A program made the position numbers and the translations under genes. The notes under the pieces were generated by a model. It was given only the letters and a program-made list of their open reading frames with translations. It did not search any database and was not told the origin of the DNA. This document shows positions 32,522-42,436 of a DNA stretch of 64,000 nt, piece after piece; the stretch's first letter is position 1; every line of letters starts with the position of its first letter. Source of the stretch: Bryopsis sp. KO-2023 (Eukaryota; Chlorophyta; Ulvophyceae; Bryopsidales; Bryopsidaceae); contig BSYQ01000009.1 in assembly GCA_030272585.1 (NCBI GenBank), positions 3,472,001-3,536,000 on the forward strand, written 5' to 3'.

Positions 32522-35500
32522 TTAACCCCGAATTCGCAAAAACTGCACATGCACATTCCGATATCCATTCTGTGTACGGACCTCCCAAACCGATCGCGAC
32601 ACTTGATGGTATAATTCCCCTTCTATCCAGAAAGGTAAAAATTTGTTCTGCGACCTTTCTTCTCGCGAAAGATCATACACCCATACCTTGGCAGAAGGTC
32701 GCAATCGACGATCAATCGGTCTATCAGATCGTCCCTGATTGACTCTATCCATTTCTGAGTTCGAACGCTGGACCGCCAAAGCCCAACCTTTTCGACCCTG
32801 ACCCCACAACGCACTGGGAGTGAATCCTGTCATTCTGCAGTACGTCGTTTCCATCGCCTCCACCGCTCTTCCAACCAAATCAACCCAGGTCAAATTTGGG
32901 TTGTCTATTAACATTTTTCGCAAACGAAACAAGAGTGTCTGGTTCGCACGTTCTATTACTCCGTTTGCACGGTGTAAGTACGGCGGAACAAACTCCCGTC
33001 GAATATCATGGGCGATACAAAATCTACCCAAATCCGCCGACGAAAAATATGACGCGTTGTCTGTCACAATCGTGTTTATCACCCCCAGTTCCCCTATCCA
33101 ATTTCGCAGACCCGTAATCACCTCCTTCGAAGTAGCTCGTCCAGTAGCCATCGCTCTGCAACGCCTCGTTAGATGATCACACATGACCAATATATAACGT
33201 TTCTTTCCTCCTTCCAGCGGACCTATGAAATCCAAGCTGACGATATCGCCTGGATGTTTACCCACAAAGTGTTTTTGGAAAAGCCCAGCAGGTGGTCGTT
33301 TTTGAAACACCTGACATGGGACACACTGACGCACTCTTTCCCTAACATCGGCCTTCGTAAAAGGTAACTTCCACTCTTTCACCCGATGCCAGGTCGCTGC
33401 CACCCCCACATGCCCTGCATGCGCCCATTCCCAATCAGACATCGACCCCTTGTGTGGTAATACCTCCTTCACTGTCGTTGACCGTAAGTTTCCTGGACTC
33501 TCCTCTTCTGGACTCCACAGGAAATCACACCTGGATAAGAAGTCGGGCAGTATGTTTGTTTTCCCTGGTATGAATTTTATCTGAGGACACACTCGTAATA
33601 ATTCATCCAACCTCCTTTTCACATACGGACTTGCGTTATCCCAGTTGGCCACGCTCGCTACGGCCCCATTATCCGTTAATACCACCACCTCTGACCCAAA
33701 CGTAAACATCTGGAAGTATCTCAAGGCCCTCACAAGAGCTTCCATCTCTAAATCATTGGATAATCGATGCCGGTCCTTCTTTCCCCAAACACCCGATATG
33801 CACCTTATCACCTCTTTACCCCGTATAAGGTATCCACCCCAACCAACCTGTGAAGCATCTACTCCAATCACGAACCGCCCACTGTCCGGTAAATGGTGGC
33901 ACCGTATAGTGTGCTCTTGTAAGTGCCGTAGAAACTCTCGCCAATCACTTTCTTTCCCCGTTCGTTCCGCCGAGATCATTTTTTCCTGAGCTAGCCTGCC
34001 CTCCCACACAAACTTAGCGATAGGCAAAAACCACCCCTTGATTTTACGCCATCCTTGTTTCGTCACCGGCATAGGCATATCTTCTACTTGCAATAGTACT
34101 TTATCACTCGGTACCAATCCGTTTCTCTCAACTGAAACCCCCAAAAAAGGAAGATGATCACGATAAAATTCACACTTATCCGCCCTAGCCGTCCACCCGT
34201 CATTGGACATCATCTCACACACAATCCTCAAATCTCTAGTGTGCTCGTCAGTTGACCGTGATAAGAGAATAAGGTCATCCAAGTACCACGCGAGCTGCGA
34301 CGTGATTTCCCGTTGTATTTTCACCAATGTTTTCCTCATCGCCCTTGAAAATTCAAAGGATGAATTGAGGTAACCTTGCGGAAGACGCGTAAAACTGAAA
34401 TACCGATCCCCACTCCGTACTGACATATAATCTCCCGCCGAACGGTCCATTCCCACGTGGTAATACGCATCCCGCATATCTAACGAAGAAGCGACCTTAA
34501 ACTTTTTTATTCCCGCAAGGTTGAACTCTAACGGACTCGTTCGACACGGTTGTCCCCACACGCAAGAGTTGAGATGTCTGAAATCTAATACCCATCTTGT
34601 TTCATTTGGATTACGTTTGGGAACTCCAAAAACTGGAACTACATAATGTGGTTCCGTATCTCGTTCACGTAAAACTCCCGCTTCCACCAATCGTTCGCAT
34701 TCTAGAGCCCACTGTCTCTCCTCTTCCGGTCCACTCATAAGACTTTTTAACTGTCTTTTGGGTGGCGGGGGATGCTTGAACGGTATCGGTGGCATCGTAT
34801 AGTGTTTGCACCTTCCCAAAACTGACGTAAAGAAACCCGGAAACGACTTAATCAATGCCTGTGAACGGTCCCCTGTATTCGTATCTTTACCCGAATAATT
34901 GGCCTGTAATTCGAAGTGACCCGACTGATCTTGCTCCCTGGGGGAGGCTTCTTCTAGAATCGTAGGTAAACGAGTGCCAGTAGATGACCCTGCCTGATCA
35001 AGTACTGGCCGTTGGATAACTGAATCACCCGACAAAAAAGAAGGTTGCACGTGACGATGTGAATCCCCCAAGTCCGACTGATGTACTTGCACCTGTGAAT
35101 CCCCTAAACCCTCCTGTGAATCTCCTAAACCCTTCCCTGCGCTAACTGGAGGGGCCTGTAACCGATGTGGGATAGGTAAAAGGTCCCCGTCAGGTAATCT
35201 AAGATGAGTGAGATTCGAACGACAAGAGCACAACGTCATACGTTGGGTGACTTGCGCCGGCGTCTGAGAACGATTATCCAAAAAACCCCACAAACGAACC
35301 CCGTCAAATTTACTTCGAAAAAAAACTCCCCGACCTGGAAAACCGTCCGTCCAATCCCAAACACTGTTTACAGGAAATTTCATCGAAACAGTTAACCCTT
35401 TAATCCCAAACGGTTCAACAACCCAACTGCGATTCGTCGGAACAACCAAACGACCATGTCGATAATAAGGCAAATAAGCCGGAATTTCCTGTAATGTCAA

Positions 35501-35548
35501 AATCGTTTCCTCCACTGGTGTATCTCCCACATCCCCAGAAAACGTCAA
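32522..35548 (-). CDS. Element B polymerase ORF (RT, RNase H, integrase)
   Basis: A 1008-residue frame. The first ~130 residues form a beta-rich stretch with LVVPTNRSWVVEPFG and WGFLDNRSQTPAQVTQRM. A Ser/Gly/Gln-rich linker with repeated LGDSQ motifs follows. The RT has WVLDFRHLNSC, SLDMRDAYYHVGMD and AWYLDDLILLS. RNase H has IGVDASQVGWGGYL, LTDNGAV and FIPGKTNILPDFLSR. The integrase has HAGHVG ... CVPCQ and the triad in LDFIGPL, VTDNASYF and GVIERANQTL. Confidence 0.93.
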   Translation of the reverse strand: MTFSGDVGDTPVEETILTLQEIPAYLPYYRHGRLVVPTNRSWVVEPFGIKGLTVSMKFPVNSVWDWTDGFPGRGVFFRSKFDGVRLWGFLDNRSQTPAQVTQRMTLCSCRSNLTHLRLPDGDLLPIPHRLQAPPVSAGKGLGDSQEGLGDSQVQVHQSDLGDSHRHVQPSFLSGDSVIQRPVLDQAGSSTGTRLPTILEEASPREQDQSGHFELQANYSGKDTNTGDRSQALIKSFPGFFTSVLGRCKHYTMPPIPFKHPPPPKRQLKSLMSGPEEERQWALECERLVEAGVLRERDTEPHYVVPVFGVPKRNPNETRWVLDFRHLNSCVWGQPCRTSPLEFNLAGIKKFKVASSLDMRDAYYHVGMDRSAGDYMSVRSGDRYFSFTRLPQGYLNSSFEFSRAMRKTLVKIQREITSQLAWYLDDLILLSRSTDEHTRDLRIVCEMMSNDGWTARADKCEFYRDHLPFLGVSVERNGLVPSDKVLLQVEDMPMPVTKQGWRKIKGWFLPIAKFVWEGRLAQEKMISAERTGKESDWREFLRHLQEHTIRCHHLPDSGRFVIGVDASQVGWGGYLIRGKEVIRCISGVWGKKDRHRLSNDLEMEALVRALRYFQMFTFGSEVVVLTDNGAVASVANWDNASPYVKRRLDELLRVCPQIKFIPGKTNILPDFLSRCDFLWSPEEESPGNLRSTTVKEVLPHKGSMSDWEWAHAGHVGVAATWHRVKEWKLPFTKADVRERVRQCVPCQVFQKRPPAGLFQKHFVGKHPGDIVSLDFIGPLEGGKKRYILVMCDHLTRRCRAMATGRATSKEVITGLRNWIGELGVINTIVTDNASYFSSADLGRFCIAHDIRREFVPPYLHRANGVIERANQTLLFRLRKMLIDNPNLTWVDLVGRAVEAMETTYCRMTGFTPSALWGQGRKGWALAVQRSNSEMDRVNQGRSDRPIDRRLRPSAKVWVYDLSREERSQNKFLPFWIEGELYHQVSRSVWEVRTQNGYRNVHVQFLRIRG

Positions 35549-36393
35549 CGACGTTCCCTGGGGAGATTGTCGTTTTTTGACCCAGTACCGGCGACGTCAT
35601 CCTCAAACCAATGCGTCACAGTCGCGAACGGTTGATGCGCATGTAAGACCAAAGAGCCGAATCCACAGTGACGAACGACTACTTGCAGACGATTAAAGTC
35701 GTCGAACGTCGCTGAGAGAACCTCCAATCCATGCGAAGCGGCGAGGGAGGACGACACCTTGGTAATCACGTGGCTGGCGCGTTTGTGCGCATCCCACTCG
35801 GGCACAAACGTAGTCGGAATCGTGGTTCTCGTCAAAGGATGTACCGAGATCGTCTGCGCCGCACCCAGGTCGAGTGGCAGCGGTCGGACGCCATTCTGCA
35901 TCACATCACATCGAATGGCGGATCGCACTTTCCGCGTTAACGTGCGGCCCGAGCAGTCCACCGTGAACCCATGCTGCTCGAGAAAGGGAAAGCCGAGGAT
36001 TAACATCGGGCCTTTCCCTTTCAGTACGTACAAGGGCACGTTCACTTCCTCGTCGCGGAAATCGCCAACTGTCAAGCTCGCGTAGAGCAATCCTTGGAGT
36101 GGCTCCATGTCGCCGTTCCCAAAAATAACCTGGCGCTGACACGGGACCACATAATCGTTCAATTTGAGCTTCTCCAGAAGCGACGCCTGTACGAACGAAT
36201 GTGTGGCGCCAGTGTCGATGAGTGCCGAGATACGTGCGCCTCCGAGATACACTGGGATGTGTAACGAACTTTTTTTTTGGTTCACGTGAGTACAGTGGAT
36301 CGGCGGCTCCCCTGCTGGAGCGATAGTACGTAAACGCGTACTTGTCGTCACACTTTTCCCCCGATCGAGCGCCTCTGACCCACTACTATGCAA
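35545..36393 (-). CDS. Element B protease ORF with dUTPase-like tail
   Basis: A 282-residue frame. A retropepsin-like aspartic protease has ALIDTGATHSFVQASLLEKL and LILGFPFLEQHG. The C-terminal part (about 35590-35900) is beta-rich, ending in VVVRHCGFGSLVLHAHQPFA. That resembles the strand-turn-strand of dUTPase-like folds and the matching position in element A. It overlaps the polymerase frame by a few bases. Confidence 0.85.
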   Translation of the reverse strand: MHSSGSEALDRGKSVTTSTRLRTIAPAGEPPIHCTHVNQKKSSLHIPVYLGGARISALIDTGATHSFVQASLLEKLKLNDYVVPCQRQVIFGNGDMEPLQGLLYASLTVGDFRDEEVNVPLYVLKGKGPMLILGFPFLEQHGFTVDCSGRTLTRKVRSAIRCDVMQNGVRPLPLDLGAAQTISVHPLTRTTIPTTFVPEWDAHKRASHVITKVSSSLAASHGLEVLSATFDDFNRLQVVVRHCGFGSLVLHAHQPFATVTHWFEDDVAGTGSKNDNLPRERR

Positions 36394-36404
36394 TGACTCC
36401 TCTC

Positions 36405-36870
36405 CAGAGATAGGACTTGGGCCAAAATTCTGGTCCGGCTACGGTCCGGTCCGGTTACGGTCGAGTTACGGTTCCGTATTACGGCCGTAACTCCGTACCG
36501 TAACCGGAGTAATATGTTGTTTTTACGGTACGGAACAGGTACGCTATAGCTACGGTAGCCCCTAAATCATCGTGAAGTAGTGTGGTTCAGTGCTAAAGCG
36601 TTAGGCTGTAGTCTGTAAGGTCGTGGGTTCGAATCCCCCTGGGTTCCTTTGGGTTCTCGGGACCCTGCGGGGGTTACTATTTACGGTTTACGGTTGGTAC
36701 GGTGGTTACGGTCGGTACGGTCCGGTACCGGAGCAGTACGGAGTGGTACGGTGGTCCGGTTCCGAGCACGAAAACCACTCCGGTCCGGACCGTAACTACC
36801 GTAACCGTAAGTGACCGGAGTGGGGTTACGGTACGGTTTACGGTACCGTAACCGGAAAGTCCTATCTCTG
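36405..36870. mobile_element. hAT-like MITE nested in element B
   Basis: 466 bp with perfect 14-bp terminal inverted repeats (CAGAGATAGGACTT) and an exact 8-bp target duplication CTCCTCTC (36397-36404, 36871-36878). CAG-type ends with 8-bp duplications are diagnostic of the hAT superfamily. It has no coding capacity. The interior consists of TACGGT/ACCGTA-rich arms in inverted arrangement, likely to form a long hairpin, around a tRNA-like segment at 36575-36645. It inserted after element B did. Confidence 0.93.
36575..36645 (+). repeat. tRNA-derived (SINE-head-like) segment inside the MITE
   Basis: Contains an A-box-like TGGTTCAGTGCTAAAGCG and a perfect pol III B box GGTTCGAATCC (36626-36636), about 30 bp apart as in tRNAs. 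The central CTGTAG and the following AAGGTCG resemble plant tRNA-Tyr(GUA). No acceptor stem closes around it, so it is not a working tRNA gene. It is most likely a tRNA relic or SINE head captured in the transposon. Confidence 0.7.
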
Positions 36871-36878
36871 CTCCTCTC

Positions 36879-38440
36879 TTGCGTCATAGTACTCCTCGTC
36901 CGAGGGTTCCTTCCAATCGACGTGCGATTCCACCGCGGTTCCAAACACGTACCGCAATCCACTGTCCACCTCATCGTCAACCACCTGACAAACGTCCGAT
37001 TCTATTTTCTGAAGATACGTCGTACTCTCGTTTCGATACGATCCACTCGTCTTGACTAACATTTTCCAAGCGACTAATAACGATCGAGGGCCGTCGATAT
37101 TCCGAAACAAAATCTTATTCCCTTCCAACACTTTTTTTGTTTGCCCGTACGCCACTACCTCGGGAGCCGACTGTACAGTCGCAACCTCCAACGAGTCGAC
37201 ATCCATAAGGTCTGGTCCCTTGAGAGATACGGTCGTGGGATCGGTTAAAAACCAATCCACATAACGGCGTACGACCGTCACTACCGATTCAAGCGTGACC
37301 TTCGAAATATCCTCGTTAGCCAACGAGTATTTGACATTTGATGGGAGTTGTTTCAAGAGTATCCTTAACTTGGCCTCTTCGGTCACCTCATCGAAATCCC
37401 CAGCGATGATTTTAAAACGGTTAACAAAGTCTAATAAATTCTCTTCTTTTTCCTTTTTTAAAGACTTTAACACCATCTCAGGGTGTCGAGCCGATTTAGA
37501 AGGTAACAAATCGTCGAGAAACTGTTTAATCTCACTCCACTTTAAGGTTTCCTCGGCGTCCTTAGCCATTTTTTTAACCCCCTTCCCGTCTGTACTGCCG
37601 GCTGGTTCCATAACGCGAGAAGCCATAATAGCGGTCACCTTGGCAAAAATCATGCGCCCTGTAGGCGACGTTGGAACGATATGTTTCAACAACAGTTTAA
37701 CTTTGTCGCTTAAACTTTCCCCCATCGACTCTGAATACGGAATAAGCCACTCGCTTAACTCTGCGCTCCACCTCTGGTGACGAACAGTTTCGTTTTTTTC
37801 GTCGCGGACATAAAAAATGCTTCCGCGTGTCGCTAAAAAACCCATACGACCCAAGAACGAACGACGCACCAGCCTACTATTCAACAACCTTAAAAAACCC
37901 ACCCTACACCATTCTCTGTCGGCAAACTCCCTCAAAAAACAACCCACGCGTTCACCCAAACCGCTTTCCCTTCCGAGCACTTCTAAAAAAGCACCGTCAC
38001 CTTCTGCCATTTTCGAACCACCACTGCCGCCTTCTGCCACGTTCGAAAAACCTTCTGCCACGTTCGAAAAACCACTGCCACCTTCTGCTACTTTCGAAAA
38101 ACCTTCTGCCACGTTCGAAAAACCACTGCCACCTTCTGCTACTTTCGAAACCTCAAAAAACCCGCTGTCCTTCAATCCCACTTTAGAACAACCACTGTTC
38201 TTATTCGACACTGCAAAAAACCCACTGGCCCTCACTTCCCCTTTTTTTTGTTTCCCTTTCCTCCTTGTCTCAACCCTGTGTCCCACCAACTGGTGCCTTT
38301 CCTTTTTTTCCTTTTCAGACCGGTCCTGCCCCAGCCTGCACACACGCCACAGCCGCCGCCTGTCACGCGACGACAACGCAGTGGCTCTTTGGGGCAGGCC
38401 AGTCTTACCTTCTGCTTCCGCCGTCATCGATAACCAGATC
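36879..38440 (-). CDS. Element B gag ORF
   Basis: A long minus-strand frame (open from within the 5' LTR) encoding a basic N-terminus, a repeat section, and a Gag-like C-terminal half (SEIKQFLDDLLPSKSARHPE, then LLDFVNRFKIIAGDFDEVTE). No CCHC knuckle is visible. Its downstream end lies against the MITE. Confidence 0.75.
37999..38155. repeat. Coding tandem repeats in element B gag
   Basis: Degenerate units of 21-27 bp (CCTTCTGCCACGTTCGAAAA on the plus strand) repeated about six times. On the minus strand they encode variants of FSNVAEGGSG. Such low-complexity repeats in Gag are prone to copy-number change. Confidence 0.85.
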
Positions 38441-38498
38441 AGGAAGTAGAGCAACGTCAAGCCTTGGAGCCTACGGCTCCGTCCTCGCTCCGAAACCA

Positions 38499-38714
38499 TG
38501 TTGACAAGGGCACTGAAACTATCCACGAAAGTCTTACAACAACGTCACAAAAAAACATAGCCGCCTTCCAACCTTATAACAATATCCTTTCACCAGATCT
38601 AACTCTACAGTGAGTCATTCACAGATCCCCTTACTTTCCCCATTGGGGCACAATCGTCTCCTTAAATAAACAGATGCCCTCATCTCACAGGACACCAGTT
38701 CCACAATCACAACA
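38499..38714 (-). repeat. 5' LTR of element B
   Basis: 216-bp copy of 32286-32501. The primer-binding-like site at 38487-38498 abuts it. Confidence 0.95.
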
Positions 38715-39690
38715 GTGGGTTGTATTTTCACCGGATTTTATCTGCATTATGTTTTCTGACTTTGAGTGGGTGTGGCTGGCCGGTATCAGAGGTACTTACA
38801 GTTCAGAAAAATGACTTTCTTTTTTGTTGGTGCATAAGGATCAATGATGTCCCACACTGTTTTGCAGGTGTTGTAACGTTGAAACTCTTACAACAGTAGC
38901 CTTCAAAAAGGCGAAAAACGAACAATGCGGATAGTTTTATCCTTGCCATTGTCGAACAATCACGACAGCAACTTTGTAGGTACAACACAGGCTCTGGTGG
39001 TTTTTGATTGGATTGGATTGCTTGGAAGTTCTGGTGGTTTTTGATTGACAGAATTGCTTAGAGGTTTTGGTGGTTTTTGATTGGATAGAATTGCTTGGAG
39101 GTGCTGAAGGAAAATTGGACTACCAAAAACTACTTTGTAGCAGAAGTGTTGGCGATCAATTTTTCCTTTTTTTTCACACCATCCTCATGTTGTGTGGTGT
39201 CTTTCGTTGACTGTTTGTACAGGATGTATTGCTTCAACACTGGCGATGACTAGAAAGGAACAAGCATTTGTTTAATCTGCCCCACCCAGAAGATTTGATA
39301 ACTGTTCACTGTTGAAAGCACCTGCAAGGGTGGCGACCAACAAAAACAAAAGAAGGCACATACACACTGGAATCCCATCTTTTTTTTTCTTTTCAACGTC
39401 GTTTTTTTTTCAACGACAAAGCAAAAAAACTAAAAGGTGGGATTCCATGTCCCTTGTACGTCGTTTAAAATCAATGCAAGGAAACAAACCGTGGTCGAAA
39501 GGCTGACAAGATGATAAAAAATACAATAGAAATGAACCTCCCGAGAGACTCTCGAGTGGCCATCAAAGCAACAGTCACGAAGAAAAAACAGTAAGGTCGA
39601 ACAAAGACGATGGGAATGCTCGAGAAGAACGCCCCTTTTTCCCTCCGTACTTCTTTCCACTCACTCGGCTCCAGAAACGCGAGATTGGGC
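38715..39690. other. Host sequence between elements B and C
   Basis: About 1 kb of unique-looking DNA. It contains a three-copy repeat (38996-39105) and, at its right end, short open frames on the minus strand including MATRESLGRFISIVFFIIL, which looks like a signal peptide but has no supported partner exons. The last ~300 bp were contiguous with the BTB gene upstream region before element C inserted. Confidence 0.4.
38996..39105. repeat. Three-copy ~36-bp tandem repeat
   Basis: Units begin GGTGGTTTTTGATTG and contain GAATTGCTT. Copies start at 38996, 39033 and 39069 with a few differences. Confidence 0.8.
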
Positions 39691-41173
39691 TGTGACGATC
39701 CAAAAGCGCACTCGGCGTAACTACTAACTTTCATTCGCGCAGCAATCGCGAATTGAGTCGCACCGAACTACTGCAGAGTCCGTCTACAGTAACAGAGTCG
39801 GACTGCGCCAACCTTAAACGTCATCTCAAAAACTTGGTATCTAAACTGCAACGCGCTGAAACTATCGTCACCCAAGAAGTCGGCTAAGACCAGTCGCACT
39901 AACAAAACATTGCCATCCGAGAGTCACAGTCTCGAATCCCTCTAACAACGAAAGGCCTGAGACCAGGCACCTGAAAGTAAGACGAGTCGAAGTCAAAGGA
40001 GACACCCGCTAAGAGGGACTTGCTCCTGCGACCGAGACAGAAAGTGGAGTTCCCCGGAGGGTGGTCGCTAAGAGACCATGTCCTAAGGAGACTCTGGAAA
40101 CTAAGCTGGAGAAGGGAGAAACATAACAACAAACAAGAAAACACTCAGAGGAGAGGGCAGCTCCTCTGAGTGGAATAACTAAAACACAAGGAGTGGAAAA
40201 ACTCCTAAGGGTAGGGCAGCACCTTCCCTTTCTGACTACTGAGACTAAAGCTATCCAGAAGCAACCTATTTTATCCTCAGCCACTCAGCTGACATCCCTA
40301 ACTTCTAATCACTTCCTATTATCAACATTCTCATCCAGAGATCAGAAAAATAGAGGAAATCTTCAGAGATTTCCTCTGAGTTCGTATTCACACACTATCA
40401 CACACATATAATTTTGCAGAGAAATGTTTACAGAAAAGAGAAGGGATGAGGTATCCCACTTTGAAAGTGAACTGCATTATCCTTGAGTAATCTGATCCTT
40501 AGCCAGAAGTACCTCGTTCGGTCAGAATTCCCGTTTAAGGTAAGTCGCGAAGCTTCCTTAAGTTCGTCCCGAGTAAGAAGTCCTTTCTTTAGATAGATAT
40601 CCGAGGTAAGTAGTTCACGAGGTAAGTGCTGAGGTCTGAGTTATCCTAACAGACCTCGGCGCTATTTTTATACTCGCCGCCAGTTCGGGTGCTAGCGCAC
40701 GTGTGTTGGCGGCGAGTTCGGCGTCGCAGCGAGGATCGCATAAGCGATCCGACTTACAGCTGCACCGATCGCCTTATGGGTCGTGTTTCGTAGGGGGTTG
40801 CTTTCGATGTGTTGTTTTCTATCGTGTTTTCGTTGGCCCCTTGTGTTCCCAGCCGCACTTTTCGTAGAAGTCATACCTCGGATGTCACAGAGTGACAGGG
40901 CCGATAGTAAGACTCCTAGTACTCTGCGCTAGCCATGGGTTGGCTTGCCAGCTATTCGATATCAACCAACGCATCAATATACAACTATTCCTACGTCATC
41001 GACCTCGTCGGGAGTTGAACCCAACGTGCGAACCACCAGGTCTCACATAGAGCAGCGCATAACACGACTGTTTATCAGTGTGAGTTGGTGAGTCTGTTCA
41101 TCCGAATTATTATCGGAATAATCGTTACATTTCTTGGCAGTACATCTGCCAAGTTCTTTCTAGCCCCGTCACA
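39691..41173 (-). repeat. 3' LTR of element C
   Basis: About 1483 bp, matching 58211-59682. It contains a tRNA T-arm-like stretch (about 41009-41030; minus strand TTGGGTTCAACTCCCGA, with a five-pair stem and seven-base loop). Confidence 0.93.
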
Positions 41174-41762
41174 ACTGTGACGATCCCCCTTACACCCGCA
41201 TAGAAACCACCCTATGCGTACATTTCATTCGGGCTAGAAACCCACTGCATCACATGCAGTTCCACTTCCCTTCATTCATGCTTCGCATTAACCCCTGGCA
41301 CCTTTTGCTTATTCCGTTTCCTAATTCCAACATCTGCTGCCCAAAAACCCCTTGTTTCTAATGGTTAAGGTGTGCTCCAAACAGCACCCTTACACCAACA
41401 GGAAAATCCCCCTTTATGTACTCACTGATTTATTCTTCCAATCCAATGCAACTGAACTCCAGACATCTGTTTTTCTGGGACTTGCCAAATCCCAATGTCT
41501 TTATCGAAAAACAATTCAAAAAACCGAACTCAAACCACACTAAATCGAAAACCTCGCTACTGAACGAAAGTCAAACTCGAACAAAAAACTAAGTTCGAAT
41601 GAAAGCCTAATTTAAGTCGAAAAACCAGTCGAAATCGAGGAGCAGAAAACTTCCCGACGTCGGAAATTAGAGAATCAGCCGAAAACGAAAAACAGAAAAC
41701 CAGCCGAAGTTGAAGCCCATTGGGATTCGACTTCGACCCTCTCTACCTCTACTGCTGAGGTC

Positions 41763-42266
41763 TCAACCTCCTTTCTCCCCCTCGCTCTCGCTATCCGTAA
41801 CTTCGAATCCATCGCTCTCGCTCTCCCCTCCTCTCGCTCGCTTAATTTCCTGCTCGTGCATGTCACCCACAACCTCTAGCCGTCGTTTTTGATTTAAGTC
41901 CTGTCGTCGCCACCCAGGAGTCCTAGACCTCTCGCGAACCACCTCGTGTAGTCGCCCCTCTGAAATTTCTTCTTCTACTTTTGTTTTTCGCAGTCGCTGG
42001 CGAAAATCATCTATTCTATCCAAACTTTCTAAGTTACTTAACAGGGCGATTTTCTGTCGCCTGAGTAAATCTCGTGCAGTCCTCCCAGCTGCAGTTTCGT
42101 TCGTAAAGGCCCGTTTGAGCCGCCTAGTGACCTCCCCCTTTTGTTTTTCTAACTCCGTCCGAAGGCGCAGCACTTCGGCCGCCATGCACTCGTTCAGCCG
42201 CTGCTCGGACATCGTTCCAGCCATCCTTTCCTTCGAAGTCTTTTCGTTCGATATATATTCTTCCAC
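41763..42266 (-). CDS. Element C extra ORF after integrase, coiled coil
   Basis: 167 residues. A long charged helix with heptad-like spacing (AAEVLRLRTELEKQKGEVTR) is followed by a basic segment and an acidic Ser/Glu tail (ESESDGFEVTDSESEGEKGG). No known domain. It lies between the integrase and the 3' LTR, the position where some plant Gypsy elements carry an additional ORF. Confidence 0.6.
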   Translation of the reverse strand: MEEYISNEKTSKERMAGTMSEQRLNECMAAEVLRLRTELEKQKGEVTRRLKRAFTNETAAGRTARDLLRRQKIALLSNLESLDRIDDFRQRLRKTKVEEEISEGRLHEVVRERSRTPGWRRQDLNQKRRLEVVGDMHEQEIKRARGGESESDGFEVTDSESEGEKGG

Positions 42267-42436
42267 TGGCTTTCTCGTTAGCGAGATATTCTTTGAGCCG
42301 TCCTGTGACTTCCCACGAGCCCTCCTTTAAGTCACCCTCACTCGAAACCTTTACCTATCCTTGGATATATCTCTAATAACTAAGTCCGAGGTTCGAAGTA
42401 GAACTTCTTTAAGTACTAGCTTAACTACTACTGACT

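Larger units (their letters stand above)
32286..38714 (-). mobile_element. LTR retrotransposon B, Ty3/Gypsy type, carrying a nested MITE
   Basis: A 6.4-kb minus-strand element with 216-bp LTRs (32286-32501, 38499-38714) that look identical by eye. LTR ends are TGTT...AACA. The 4-bp duplication GTGG flanks it (32282-32285, 38715-38718). The primer-binding-like TGGTTTCGGAGC (minus strand) is at 38487-38498, touching the 5' LTR. Long frames cover gag, protease, and RT-RNH-integrase in the Ty3/Gypsy order. A 466-bp hAT-like MITE (36405-36870) lies between the gag and protease frames, so this copy is interrupted there. Apart from that it looks largely whole and young. Confidence 0.95.

Noticed and set aside
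36575-36645. Functional tRNA-Tyr gene
   Set aside because: No acceptor stem closes around the A and B boxes and the anticodon stem is imperfect. It is a relic inside a MITE.
39471-39734. Minus-strand frame with a signal-peptide-like MATRESLGRFISIVFFIIL
   Set aside because: It runs into the LTR of element C, and no downstream exon could be supported.
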